Below are positions 10,561 through 22,353 of a stretch of DNA of 64,000 bases, one piece after another. The notes beneath the pieces were generated by a model, which ran no database searches, was not told the DNA's origin, and saw only the letters and a program-made list of their open reading frames with translations. The DNA is taken from the NCBI GenBank assembly GCA_019614645.1, contig JABWDB010000039.1:1-64000 (forward strand). Direction: 5' to 3'. Both the position numbers and the translations under genes were made by a program. Every line of letters begins with the position of its first letter. Position 1 is the stretch's first letter. Origin of the DNA: Stratiolaelaps scimitus. Lineage: Eukaryota > Arthropoda > Arachnida > Mesostigmata > Laelapidae.

Positions 10561-11778
10561 TATTGAGATCGATTATTTATCGTCTACTGTCTGACCAATC
10601 GCAACGATGACATGGTATGCCGCCTTGAGATATGATTATCTTTGCAGACAGCTGGCACAACGTATGAAAGTACATGAACGTATCCTTAGATTTCCTCTAT
10701 TCAGCACCTGACAGTCTATCCGCCTTATTAATAACGGTGCTTGCCTTTAAGAACTTATTCATGTCATTTTACGTAGATAGAACAGTCTCGGGCAATACCG
10801 ATCAAGGAGAGAGTCATCTGATTGTCAGGCACTAATTATTGTTTATTGTTTGTCTGCCCTATCTGAAGGCTCTCATACTGCCACTCTAACTTGCAGATTC
10901 GCTTCTTCAACAGTGATTTATTGATCAGGCAGTTGATTGTATCCGATCACTTCTATCGAATCTATGAATGATAGCCGTAATAGCCTATAGTCTGAGCAAT
11001 TCCATTATAAGGCTCACTTATGATCTACTTTCGATTCGAGAGCGATGTGTGCTCAAACCAGCAAACAAGATGATGTTATGTTTTTGAGTCCCTGATGAAC
11101 TCGAAATGATCGCCACGTTTAAGCACTACGACGGCGCCTTCGCCTCCTATTAGAGTACATATTTTAGATCTAGCAAATTTTAAATGTTTTTATCCTCAAT
11201 GTCCCCCCCATATTTTTTTCACATTTCATTAATAAAGCAACTGACCACTTTTACTCCATGTTGTTTAGCCCATATAAGTTAACCTTCCCCATTATAGAAT
11301 TTCATCCTACATGCTAATCTCGTATTTAATGAGCTTCTAACGGTTGAGCGTCTTAAAAAATGTAGTCCAACTTTTGCAAGTCTAACTACTAAGACATTAT
11401 GGCATAGCACGCATTGTGCCGTAAAAATTCGTCTTTTTGCCAATGTGTTTACATATTTCTAATGCACAACTGCATGGGACTGCAGCCGTAAAATCTAATC
11501 TCCAGGCAAGAGAGGTTGAAGGAAAATATCTGTCAGGTTCAGAACTGATTTGATAATATTTCAAACCGAGGCAAGCGAGTGTTAGAAATGCCGTTACTTA
11601 TCCGCCCTGATCCATCCTATCGGCAGATTCCCTGTCTCTTCAGAGGCTCTGCAACAGTCAGGAGGATCAGACTCCCGCACATCCAGCGACCCCTATATTG
11701 AGACAGCCGCGTCTCCTTTTCTATGCACTGCTCCCCTAGCCAGGCTTTTTTGCAGTTTGGTTCTATTCGGTTTGTTGA

Positions 11779-11857
11779 ACTATCATGATTTCTTTGACCA
11801 TAATAATTCCTTTAACTAACATGATTTCTTTGACCATAATGATTCCTTTAACTAACG
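11779..11857. repeat. Minisatellite remnant, unit 3 left side
   Basis: Two copies of the 36-bp satellite at the same place as in unit 2, next to the 3' end of the retrotransposon remnant. Confidence 0.85.
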
Positions 11858-14800
11858 TCGGCCTCTGCAGCTCGTAACTTATTCTGAGAACTGCCTGTTG
11901 TTCTTGTTGTTTCATACGCGGGGCATCGAGCCAATATGTGGAGAGTGTCATCCTCGATCTCCAGCGAGCAGATGTCCGAAACATCTTCCCCGATTCGATG
12001 CAAAATGCTTTGAACATTTCCATGACCCGTTAGAATTTGAGTGAGATGGTAGGACAGCTCAACTTTTAGCTTCCAGGGGATCATGCCAACCAACGCTAGC
12101 ACCGTTGTGGTCCTGACCTGCTTGTACGACTGGGTAACGCGCAATGTTAGTGTTCTTTGCTTTTTCTTGAGATTGTTCGGATCTGCTTGGCAGAGGAAGT
12201 CAGACTGGGACCCCACATAGGACGATCAATTCAGGAGCCGTCGACGATAAACCGTTATAAGGACCCGTCTTTTTCCGTGCCAGGACGCCTGAAGTTTGGC
12301 ATTATCCTACAAAAGGAACCATAATGGTTTTGGTTGCTTTGTCTTTAGCAGTTTTAACGTTCGGGATACCTTTTATACAGCGATGTAGTTTTATTCCAAT
12401 GTATCTTGTTTCTCGATCATCCTTGATGAGCTCCCATTCAGTTCAAGCTTAAACCGACACGACTTCGTTCTGATAAGGAGAACCGCTTCGCTTTTGGCGG
12501 AGACTAGGCTGAGACCTTCGGTGTATATTCACAGTGCTTCTTCAGCCAAGGTGTCCTGTACTTTCATCTCCAGTTCCTTTGGTTCTCTCGCTCCAGCTGT
12601 AGTTGCCATACCGTGAAGTTTTTCCAGCTACAGTAGCTAGTTATACAAGGTGTTCCACAGGAGCGACCCTATGAATAATCCTGCGGGACTTCAGCAGTCC
12701 CCTTCAAGACTGAGGGGTGATTTTAAACTCTCCTATTTTGGAGGAATCGAGAGACGCGGTGTATTAGCAGCCTTGAGCTTCTTAAACATTGTAGACCAAG
12801 GAAGCCTGTTAAACATGTGTTTTACATCCAGAATAACCGCGATGTAGAGATCTCTGGTTCTCTTCAATGCCTCTCACATTCGTCCAGCTTTTCTAAGTTC
12901 TCGATCGATAGCCGTTTATATGAACCGCTTTTGTCTGAATCCGTATTGTGCATCCGAAATAAATCAGATTCCTTCTGCGTATGTTCCCAGGCGTTGTTCC
13001 ACTATAGCCTCAAAACCCGTAGCCAGTGTGCCTAGGAGGCATGTGAATAATCTGTGTATTTGGAACTAGTTTTAATTAATTAAATTGTGCTCGCATGTAT
13101 ATGGTGTCTAACATGATAGTATATTAATTGAGGCCATGCCTGGGGATAGTGAAACACATGAGAGACGCGCAGGAGAGAGTTTCGAACACCTCTAGTGATA
13201 CAATAATAATAGATTCACACATGACGAGGTCCAGAGCGACCGCTTGCCTCAGTGACCGTCTGCACTATAAGATTGAATAAAGAAAGAGAAGAGATGCCTG
13301 AACGGGATACTCCCCATACACATCTCTCTTCGACACAGAATGAACCAGACGTATTTTCAGTGGCACCACTCCGTAGCTACGCTAAGTTAAGACAACCAAG
13401 CGTGGGGCAAACACGCGTCCACAAAATCATATCAGCCAAGTGTCTTGATGTCCCGATAATTCTCAAGGCATATGGGGCGAAAAGCCCCTAATTAAATCTA
13501 CGTTCGCCTTTCTCTATCTTTCAGGGGAACCCTCAAAACGAAGGGGGGGGGGGGGGAGTGCTCACTACCACTGTTGATACCACCTCTTGGGAATCTCTTG
13601 AAGATAAATTTTATTGCAGCCGCTGGGACCCCGCCTGGTCCTACAATTTCTCTGACTTTGAATATATCCCCTGCGCTATGAGCGATGGACATCTATGGTG
13701 GAGCTGTTTATTCAAACATACAGTAGGTCGGGATTTCTAGGGATTATGGGGGGGGGGGGGTGAGGACGACAATGTCCCGAGGAAGGCGATGGCATTGCCT
13801 CTCTGCACGGCGAGGGACAGCCGCTGCAGGAGGAAAGAGCCAGCGCGCTTGTCCCCTGCGCTTGTTACCCCTACTAATTCGGGTGAGTGTGAGCGACACA
13901 GTCTGCTCTGTCTATGAGGGCTTTGTAGTTTTACTTCTGTTTTCGGCCTGCCTCTTGACCCAAGAGTCAGATTGATAGCGTTGATTGTAGGTTCCTCACG
14001 CACGAAGTTTAACAGTTACCAGGTTTTTTCCTAGATTCTACCGTCAATCAGAGAGAAATGCTGTAATGACCATTTTGATTCGCGTCCTTCACTAAGACCC
14101 CTCCATTCCCTCAACAACAGAGGTTTTATATACTGCGAGATATATATACGATGGTCCTTTTACACTACGGAAAGTGGGAGTTGAGCGGTTGTTTAGAACT
14201 GTGAAATCGTGGATGATAAACCAATTGATAAAGACCTGGTATCTTTTAGTGTGCTGCTCGTGCCCTAAGCATTCCTGATCCCGACGAATATCGACGAATA
14301 TTCTGATCTCGTCGGTCCACCAATACAGTGGTCTCCTGGATTTCCTGAAATTAACAGGACTGTGTGCCGCTGCACAGGCAGTCCGCATCAGCTCATTCAG
14401 CTCCTCAAGGCCAGTCTCAACTCCCTCGAGGCGTCCGAAAGCGGTTTCCATGTGTTCATCGAAGGCTGCCCAGTCTATTTTCCTCTCTGGGACTGTTTTC
14501 CAGAGACCTGGTACACTGGGTAGCCCCAGTGCCCCAGTTGAACCCAGGTGGTGTGGGTTGCATTGAAAGTCCCCATTATTACTACTGCCCGTCCCCTCTG
14601 TTGGGGAAATCAAGACCCCTAATAGATCCAAACACTCCTTAAATTCTTCTAAGCTCTCACTTGGGTAGAAATAGCAGTTGATAAAAATGGTTCCTTCATA
14701 TATTCTAATCCAACTAAAACCCTTCCATTTCCCAATCTCTTCTAGGCAGAAGGCCATATGCAGGAGCTACGTTCCAGATGGCTGTATCAGCATCCTCATC

Positions 14801-14968
14801 ATAACACCAACTGAAATCGCTATTTCTACCTTCCTGCTCAAGGATAACCTATTTGGTTACAAAAGAATCGCAAAGTGTATTCCCCGCTCTATACGTTCAA
14901 CGTTTAACAAATCACGAGCTAGCCTACTCCTGTTAAGGCTTAACTGTAAGAAATTTAGAATCATGGTC
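11848..14968 (-). mobile_element. Decayed R1/I-type non-LTR retrotransposon, unit 3
   Basis: The same element and junctions as in unit 2, so it was duplicated with the unit and did not insert independently. The endonuclease part is open from 14757 to 14092 (221 codons, including the CYFYPSE and PLYWWTDEI motifs). The C-terminal part is open from 12216 to 11848 and includes the TQSYKQVRTTTVLAL and HLTQILTGHG motifs and the cysteine-bearing end. It retains the segment at about 12187-12470 that is lost in unit 2. The RT core is broken by stops and frameshifts. Confidence 0.85.
13757..13993 (-). mobile_element. Nested retroelement C-terminal tail fragment, unit 3
   Basis: Equivalent of the unit 2 fragment, with the same reading frame open from 14003 to 13737 on the minus strand. 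The poly-G tract beside it is slightly longer. Confidence 0.6.
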
Positions 14969-15188
14969 TTACGGTTGGTTATGATCTTTCTCCCTCAGCT
15001 CTTAATGTACGTTTGTTGTCGGAGTCGAGCAAACACGTTCTATCTTACCGCTTGCCCTCCAGCGTTGTGTTCCTTCCCACGGGAACTGCGAGTACTTGTG
15101 GTGACTAGACAGCTCATCACCGAATTATTAAAACATCTTAATGAAATGTACATACTTTGAATTGTGAAATCAGGGCCTATCTGTGTAG

Positions 15189-15827
15189 ATGTACGAACAA
15201 TTATGTTCTGATGTTCTAAATATTTGTGACACACTTTTATTACTATTTTATTACGACAACTTACGAATCACTGTAACTGCAGTTCCGTCTATAAACCACC
15301 ACTTGTATTGTTTTGTTGGGTTCGCAGATGGTATGCATGCAGCTATAGGCAAATATAGGGAACGACTACAACGGTGTAAAACTACCGCCGGAATCTGGTG
15401 GAGAGCAACAGATACAGCTAGTCAATATAACAAGGTCTTTAGCATGTATTTGGTGTTACATAGCATCTATTATGCTTGCACGCAGGTAAGCACAAGGAGC
15501 ATAATAGTCAGCAATCAATTCGGAGTTAGATACTTCGACACGATCTACTTTAGAATCGAGTACAATGGGAACGCACCCACCAATTACATTCATACCCCAT
15601 CCCCTGCCATAGCAATATCTGACATAAATATGAATGGAGTGAAATCGACTTGGTCTAGGGATTCATTGAGTAACTTCTGGTTAATGCTGAGAGACCGTGG
15701 TGGGTCAACAGGTGAAGAAAATAAAGTATCACTATTCGATTTAATAAGAACTCCATGGTGTATATGTATATACTTATGTCTTCTGGAAATGATAAATGCA
15801 TCTAGACTGGTGGGCAGTTTCAGCTAA
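15189..15827 (+). CDS. Plus-strand ORF of unknown nature, intact in unit 3 (212 aa)
   Basis: A continuous ORF between the retrotransposon's endonuclease start and the unit's exit region. I do not recognise the protein. It has no signal peptide; it contains LLLLFYYDN early, a FRIEYNGNAPTNYIHTPSPA segment in the middle and a cysteine-rich hydrophobic end (TPWCICIYLCLL). Unit 2 carries the same frame interrupted by the retroposon at 8112, and unit 4 carries it truncated by deletion. Between units 2 and 3 the two indels in the ORF (18 and 12 bp) are multiples of three, which hints that the frame was once maintained. It could equally be 5' sequence of a mobile element. The 212-codon length equals that of the secreted family only by coincidence. 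Confidence 0.3.
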   Translation: MYEQLCSDVLNICDTLLLLFYYDNLRITVTAVPSINHHLYCFVGFADGMHAAIGKYRERLQRCKTTAGIWWRATDTASQYNKVFSMYLVLHSIYYACTQVSTRSIIVSNQFGVRYFDTIYFRIEYNGNAPTNYIHTPSPAIAISDINMNGVKSTWSRDSLSNFWLMLRDRGGSTGEENKVSLFDLIRTPWCICIYLCLLEMINASRLVGSFS

Positions 15828-16205
15828 ACGGTCACGGTATGGAGGATGTGTGGTTCTCTTGGCTGGGCTTGTACCCATCTCACCGCCTTTACTAAAGGAA
15901 TGCGAAAAGCTACACTGAGACCAGCCATGCTGTTGAACATCGTCAAAGGTTCCAGAGTGTGGGTGGGGTACAGTGTTGTCATGCATCTTACCATGGCAGC
16001 ACCTCCCCTTTTTAAGAAAATGAAAGAAAAACAGACTGTTGGATAATTATTCGGGTAAGTAAACTAAGACTATTGGAGAGATCAAGCGATCCTGGCGAGC
16101 GAGTTCCCAAATGACAATTCGGGCAGATCGTATTCTTGTTGAAACCACCACACAAGAGATATATTTATTTTTAAATAGGATTTTAAGCAGTAGTAGTTCT
16201 AGGAT

Positions 16206-16297
16206 AGTTCCTTTAACTAACGTGATTTCCTTGACCACATTATATATATTACCCCCATTCCTTGACCATTATTATATCTTTTCCGAAATCAAAATCG
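16206..16297. repeat. Minisatellite remnant and exit block, unit 3 right side
   Basis: One satellite copy plus the exit block, as at the end of units 1 and 2. Confidence 0.8.
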
Positions 16298-16783
16298 ATA
16301 TGTACGTGTACACACAATACTAACCCAACTTTGCTGTACTCATAGCTCGAAATATAGCAATTAACTGTTTTTCTTTCTTCGAACTTGAAATGAACTTAAA
16401 ATAGCGAGTGTTTACAAAGCAAATATCTCACAATGTAAAATACTATAGCTGGAAGATAAGTGGGCTAACAAGCTTATGGAGGTACCGAGGCGCACCTATT
16501 TGTGAACTGAGAATCGGCTCCCTACTCTCATTTCAGTATGACAAAATGAACGTAGCTACTGTACTTCAACTTACTGCGAGACAATCACTGATCAAGACAA
16601 ACTGACAAACTAGGCATATACTAAGCTAGCTATACCCCTGTTATGATAAATGGCTTATTCTTATCATTTAAAGTGGAAGTGTTTGAATTCTAGCTCAGGT
16701 GCAGGGATGGATTTTGCAAATCAACATGTGGCAGTCAGTTTACTGAGAAATATCTATGTAATCTATTGCTCGTAGCTTCTGTA

Positions 16784-17422
16784 TTAGCCCATCACAAAAT
16801 TGAGAATACCAGTGTCTATCACCTTCTTTGCGCCGAAAACCAACATGTGACTAATTTCCTCAAAATGCACGGGAAGTTTACTTTTTAACGAGTTCTGCGC
16901 ACACCGGATCGTGTCGAGGTAGGGCTGGTATAAGTCCGTCTTCTGATAGCAGACCTTTGTATTGTTCGGAGCAACTCGAGCGCACATCAGCGGCGAGACT
17001 GAGAAGTCGGTGGCGAAGATCCGAAGAAGAGTGTAACCCAAGTTATACAGTTCTGTTGCGTTACGACTTGTATTAGATGACAGACGACCATTACGATCTC
17101 CGAAGAATCCATAGCTGACCCTGAGGCTGAAACAGCTGAAGCCAATCACAATAGGAATAGCACCCGCACCTTTCTTGCCGAGGACGAGGCGGGTCGAAGC
17201 GAGCACCTTGTATGAGCACGCCGATATAATGCTGGTTGCAATCTTTCCAAGATTCAGCTTGTCACGTATTGCGAGTTCGTATTGTGTCGAGCACGGGTCA
17301 AAGCGACTGGTCGAATTTCGAAAATTTGAAGTATCTGGTGTTAAATTGATTGTTTCGTGCGTCACAGTGATTAATGCTGCCACAAACGATGTCGCAAGGA
17401 TGAGAAACTTGATGGCACCCAT
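16784..17422 (-). CDS. Secreted six-cysteine protein, tandem copy 4 (212 aa, unknown family)
   Basis: An intact 212-codon ORF and more divergent than copies 1 to 3. Private replacements cluster at residues 83-105 (KKGAGAIPIVIGFSCFSLR) and 150-172 (APNNTKVCYQKTDLYQPYLD), while the signal peptide and the last 30 residues are nearly unchanged. Six cysteines are retained. The NNT motif near residue 153 adds a possible N-glycosylation site. Its 5' flank retains about 100 bp that is deleted from units 1 to 3. Confidence 0.8.
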   Translation of the reverse strand: MGAIKFLILATSFVAALITVTHETINLTPDTSNFRNSTSRFDPCSTQYELAIRDKLNLGKIATSIISACSYKVLASTRLVLGKKGAGAIPIVIGFSCFSLRVSYGFFGDRNGRLSSNTSRNATELYNLGYTLLRIFATDFSVSPLMCARVAPNNTKVCYQKTDLYQPYLDTIRCAQNSLKSKLPVHFEEISHMLVFGAKKVIDTGILNFVMG

Positions 17423-18064
17423 TATTGGGATAGATTGTTTATCGCTTACTGTCTGACCAATCGCAACGATGACATGGTATACCGCTTTGAGATTTGAACC
17501 ATCAAAGCGAAGTTTACTTCTGTAATGGGTTGATTGTGTAGAATAGTTATCAAGTTATAGCTCACAGATTACGCTCGTAGCTAATTTTAATTGTAAGTCT
17601 GAACATTGATCTCACTATAATTATCTTTGCAGACAGCTGGCACAACTTATGAAAGTACATGTACGTATCCTTAGCTTTCCTCTATTCCGCACCTGACAGT
17701 CTATCCGCCTTATTAATAATGGTGCTTGCCTTCAAGAACCTATTCATGTCATCTTACGTAGATAGAACAGCCTCGGGCAATACCGATCAAGGAGAGAGTC
17801 ATCTGATGGTGAGGCACTAATTATTGTTTATTGTTTATCTGCCCCATCTGAAAGCTCTCATACTGCCACTGTAGCTTGCAGATTCGCTTCTTCATCAGTG
17901 ATTTATTGATCAGGCAGTTGATTGTATCCGATCACTTCTATCGAATCTATGAATGATAGCCGTGATAGACTATAGCCTGAGCAATTCCATCATAAGCTCA
18001 CTTATTATCTACTTTCTATTCGAGAGCAAAGTGTGCTCAAACCAGCAAACAAGTTGATGGGATT

Positions 18065-18470
18065 TTTATTCGATGATGGGAAATAATGTGTGTAGTTCCC
18101 AATGCTACCTTCCCTCAAATATTATATCTTTGAATACGCTAGACTCTAGGGTTTCCCTATCGCAAATAACGTACTGAAAACTCTCAAATTCGCATTATAA
18201 TATATATGCTATATCACCTGCAATCTATGTGTATATATATCTCCAGGGTTCCGGTGCCGTCAATGACTTTCCGTAAGCAGAGCTCCAGTGTCTCTTAGAA
18301 GGGTTTATTTCGACGCTCGCTCGTGACATGCACCAGCGGCGTCTCGGCATCGCCCGCCTGCTCGGTAGCCTTCTCCACCATTGTGCAGAGCACACCCATC
18401 GTGACCGCGCTCAAGATTTCCTCCGAGTTAACCACACACACCACCAGAAGGAAACGTCTTTTTTGAGCCC
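18065..18470. other. Unit 4 segment absent from units 2 and 3, with an exon-like stretch
   Basis: Units 2 and 3 jump from GATGGGATTTTT directly to TTTGAGCCCCTGATG, while unit 4 has about 400 bp between. The left end of the segment (TTATTCGATGATGGGAAA) is also in unit 5 at about 25354, so units 2 and 3 probably lost it. Its right part (about 18302-18442) is GC-rich and, on the minus strand, reads as an open stretch including EEILSAVTMGVLC and ETPLVHVTSERRNKPF before a stop (TTA at 18296-18298). This looks like an exon fragment of some other gene, but I cannot name it. Confidence 0.45.
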
Positions 18471-19137
18471 CTGATGTTTAAGTACTACGACGGCGCCTTC
18501 GCCTCCTATTAGAGTACATATCTTAGACCTAGCAAATTTTAAATGTTTTTATCCTCAATGTCCCCCCTCATATTTTTTTCACATTTCATTAATAAAGCAA
18601 CTGACCACTTTTACTCTATGTTGTTTAGCGCATATAAGTTAACCTTCCCCATTATAGAATTTCATCCTGCATGCTAATCTCGTATTTAATGAGCTTCTAA
18701 CAGTTGAGCGTCTTCCAAAATTTAATCCAACTTTTGCAAGTCTAACTACTAAGACATCACGGCATAGCACGCATTGTGCCGAAAAAATTCGTCCTTTTGC
18801 CAATGTGTTTGGGGAACATATTTCTAATGCATAACTGCATGGGACTGCAGCCGTAAAATCTAATCTCCAGGCAAGAGAGGTTGAAGGAAAATATCTGTCA
18901 GGTTCAGAACTGATTTGATAATATTTCAAACCGAGGCAAGCGAGTGTTAGAAATGCCGTTACTTATCCGCCCTGATCTATCCTATCGGCAGATTCCCTGT
19001 TTCTTCAGAGGCTCTGCAACAGTGAGGAGGATCAGACTCCTGCACATCCAGCGACCCCTATATTGAGACAACCGCGTCTCCTTCTATGCACTGCTCCCCT
19101 AGCGAGTCTTTTTTGCAGTCTGGTTCTATTCGGTTTG

Positions 19138-19186
19138 TTTAACTATCATGATCTCCTTGACCATAATGATTCTTTTAACTAACGTC
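19138..19186. repeat. Minisatellite remnant, unit 4 left side
   Basis: Only about one satellite copy remains here. Units 2 and 3 have two at the same position, so copy number differs between units. Confidence 0.8.
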
Positions 19187-20999
19187 GGCCTCTGCAGCTC
19201 GTAACTTATTCTGAGAACTGCCTGTTGTTCTTGTTGTTTCATACGCGGGGCATCGAGCCAATATGTGGAGAGTGTCATCCTCGATCCCCAGCGAGCAGAT
19301 GTCCGAAACATCTTCCCCGATTCGATGCAAAATGCTTTGAACATTTCCATGACTCGTTAGAATTTGAGTGAGATGGTAGGACAGCTCAACTTTTAGCTTC
19401 CAGGGGATCGTGCCAACGAACGCTAGCACCGTTGTGGTCCTGACCTGCTTGTACGACTGGGTAACGCGCAATGTTAGTGTTCTTTGCTTTTTCTTGAGAT
19501 TGTTCGGATCTGCTTGGCAGAGGAAGTCAGACTGGGACCCCACATAGGAGGATCAATTCAGGAGCCGTCGACGATAAACCGTTATAAGGACCCGTCTTTT
19601 TCCGTGCCAGGACGCCTGAAGTTTGGCATTATCCTACAAAAGGAACCATAATGGTTTTGGTTGCTTTGTCTTTAGCAGTTTTAACGTTCGGGATACCTTT
19701 TATACAGCGATGTAGTTTTATTCCAATGTATCTTGTTTCTCGATCATCCTTGATGAGCTCCCATTCAGTTCAAGCTTAAACCGACACGACTTCGTTCTGA
19801 TAAGGAGAACCGCTTCGCTTTTGGCGGAGACTAGGCTGAGACCTTCGGTGTATATTCACAGTGCTTCTTCAGCCAAGGTGTCCTGTACTTTCATCTCCAG
19901 TTCCTTTGGTTCTCTCGCTCCAGCTGTAGTTGCCATACCGTGAAGTTTTTCCAGCTACAGTAGCTAGTTATACAAGGTGTTCCACAGGAGCGACCCTATG
20001 AATAATCCTGCGGGACTTCAGCAGTCCCCTTCAAGACTGAGGGGTGATTTTAAACTCTCCTATTTTGGAGGAATCGAGAGACGCGGTGTATTAACAGTCT
20101 TGAGCTTCTTAAACATTGTAGACCAAGGAAGCCTGTTAAACATGTGTTTTACATCCAGAATAACCGCGATGTAGAGATCTCTGGTTCTCTTCAATGCCTC
20201 TCACATTCGTCCAACTTTTCTAAGTTCTCGATCGATAGCCGTTTATATGAACCGCTTTTGTCTGAATCCGTATTGTGTATCCGAAATAAATCAGATTTCT
20301 TCTGCGTATGTTCCTAGGCGTTGTTCCACTATAGCCTCAAAACCCGTAGCCAGTGTGCCCAGGAGGCATGTGAATAATCTGTGTATTTGGAGCTAGTTTT
20401 AATGAATTAAATTGTGCCCGTATGTATATGGTTCCTAACATGATAGTATATTAATTGAGGCCATGCCTGGGGATAGTGAAACACATGAGAGACGCACAGG
20501 AGAGAGTTTCGAACACCTCTAGTGATACAATAATAATAGATTTACACATGACGAGGTCCAGAGCGACCGCTTGCCTCAGTGACCGTCTGCACTATAAGAT
20601 TGAATAAAGAAAGAGAAGAGATGCCTGAACGGGATACTCCCCATACACATCTCTCTTCGACACAGAATGAACCAGACGTATTTTCAGTGGCACCACTCCG
20701 TAGCTACGCTAAGTTAAGACAACCAAGCGTGGGGCAAACACGCGTCCACAAAATCATATCAGCCAAGTGTCTTGATGTCCCGATAATTCTCAAGGCATAT
20801 GGGGCGAAAAGCCCCTAATTAAATCTACGTTCGCCTTTCTCTATCTTTCAGAGGAACCCTCAAAACGAAGGGGGGGGGAGTGCTCACTACCACTGTTGAT
20901 ACCACCTCTTGGGAATCTCTTGAAGATAAATTTTATTGCAGCCGCTGGGACCCCGCCTGGTCCTACAATTTCTCTGACTTTGAATATATCCCCTGCGCT

Positions 21000-21140
21000 T
21001 GTTACCCCTACTAATTCGGGTGAGTGTGAGCGACACAGTCTGCTCTGTCTATGAGGGCTTTGTTGTTTTACTTCTGTTTTCGGCCCGCCTCTTGACCCTA
21101 GAGTCAGATTGATAGCGTTGATTGTAGGTTCCTCACGCAC
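21000..21140 (-). mobile_element. Nested retroelement tail fragment, truncated, unit 4
   Basis: Only the upstream part (TLGSRGGPKTEV to PELVGVTSAGD) remains. The RAGSFLLQRLSLAVQRGN part was removed by the 183-bp deletion. The frame now fuses to the RT segment of the host element (VREIVGPGGVPAAAI), an accidental 99-codon ORF from 21140 to 20841. Confidence 0.6.
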
Positions 21141-21610
21141 GAAGTTTAACAGTTACCGGATTTTTTTCCTAGATTCTACCGTCAATCAGAGAGAAATGAT
21201 GTAATGATCATTTTGATTCGCGTCCTTCACTAAGACCCCTCCATTCCCTCAACAACAGAGGTTTTATATACTGCGAGATATATATACGATGGTCCTTCTA
21301 CACTACGGAAAGAGGGAGTTAAGCGGTTGTTTAGAACTGTGAAATCGTGGATGATAAACCAATTGATAAAGACCTGGTATCTTTTAGTGTGCTGCTCGTG
21401 CCCTAAGCATTCCTGATCCCGACGAATATCGACGAATATTCTGATCTCGTCGGTCCACCAATACAGTGGTCTCCTGGATTTCCTGAAATTAACAGGACTG
21501 TGTGCCGCTGCACAGGCAGTCCGCATCAGCTCATTCAGCTCCTCAAGGCCAGTCTCAACTCCCTCGAGGCGTCCGAAAGCGGTTTCCATGTGTTCATCGA
21601 AGGCTGCCCA

Positions 21611-21650
21611 GTCTATTTTCCTCAAAAAAAAAAAAAAGTCTATTTTCCTC
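21611..21650 (+). mobile_element. Poly(A)-only insertion with 13-bp target-site duplication
   Basis: Unit 4 has GTCTATTTTCCTC (21611-21623), then 14 adenines, then the same 13 bases again (21638-21650). Units 2 and 3 have a single uninterrupted copy at the matching position. This is what target-primed reverse transcription leaves when it stops within the poly(A) tail. Confidence 0.92.
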
Positions 21651-22353
21651 TCTGGGACTGTTTTCCAGAGACCTGGTACACTGGGTAGCCCCAGTGCCCC
21701 AGTTGAACCCAGGTGGTGTGGGTTGCATTGAAAGTCCCCATTATTACTACTGCCCGTCCCCTCTGTTGGGGAAATCAAGACCCCTAATAGATCCAAACAC
21801 TCCTTAAATTCTTCTAAGCTCTCACTTGGGTAGAAATAGCAGTTGATAAAAATGGTTCCTTCATATATTCTAATCCAACTAAAACCCTTCCATTTCCCAA
21901 TCTCTTCTAGACAGAAGGCCATATGCAGGAGCTACGTTCCAGATGGCTGTATCAGCGTCCTCATCATAACACCAACTGAAATCGCTATTTCTACCTTCCT
22001 GCTCAAGGATAACCTATATGGTTATAAAATAATCGGAAAGTGTATTCCCCGCTCTCTACGTTCAACGTTTAACAAGTCACGAGCTAGCCTACTCCTGTCA
22101 AGGCTTAACTGTAAGAAATTTAGAATCATGGTCTTACGATTGGTTATGATCTTTCTCCCTGAGCTCTTAATGTTCGTTTGTTGTCGGAGTCGAGCAAACA
22201 CGTTCTATCTTACCGCTTGCCCTCCAGCGTGGTGTTCCTTCCCACGGGAACTGCGAGTACTTGTGGCGACTAGACAGTTCATCACCGAATAATTAAAACA
22301 TTTTAATGAAATGTACATACCGTGAATTGTGAAATCACTGCCTATCTGTGTAG

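Larger units (their letters stand above)
9436..16297. repeat. Array unit 3
   Basis: Unit 3 has the same order of blocks as unit 2. It is the cleanest long unit: it lacks the retroposon seen in unit 2, the poly(A)-only insertion of unit 4 and the large deletions of unit 4. The stretch 10561-11780 is noncoding upstream and AT-rich sequence, and 15828-16205 is also without a recognised gene. Confidence 0.9.
19175..22133 (-). mobile_element. Decayed R1/I-type non-LTR retrotransposon, unit 4
   Basis: Co-duplicated copy of the same element. The endonuclease part (21922-21230) carries the poly(A)-only insertion, which adds nine codons of mostly phenylalanine without closing the frame. The C-terminal part is open from 19543 to 19175. 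A 183-bp deletion near 20990 joins the RT segment (VGPGGVPAAAIKF) to the nested retroelement tail. Confidence 0.84.
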
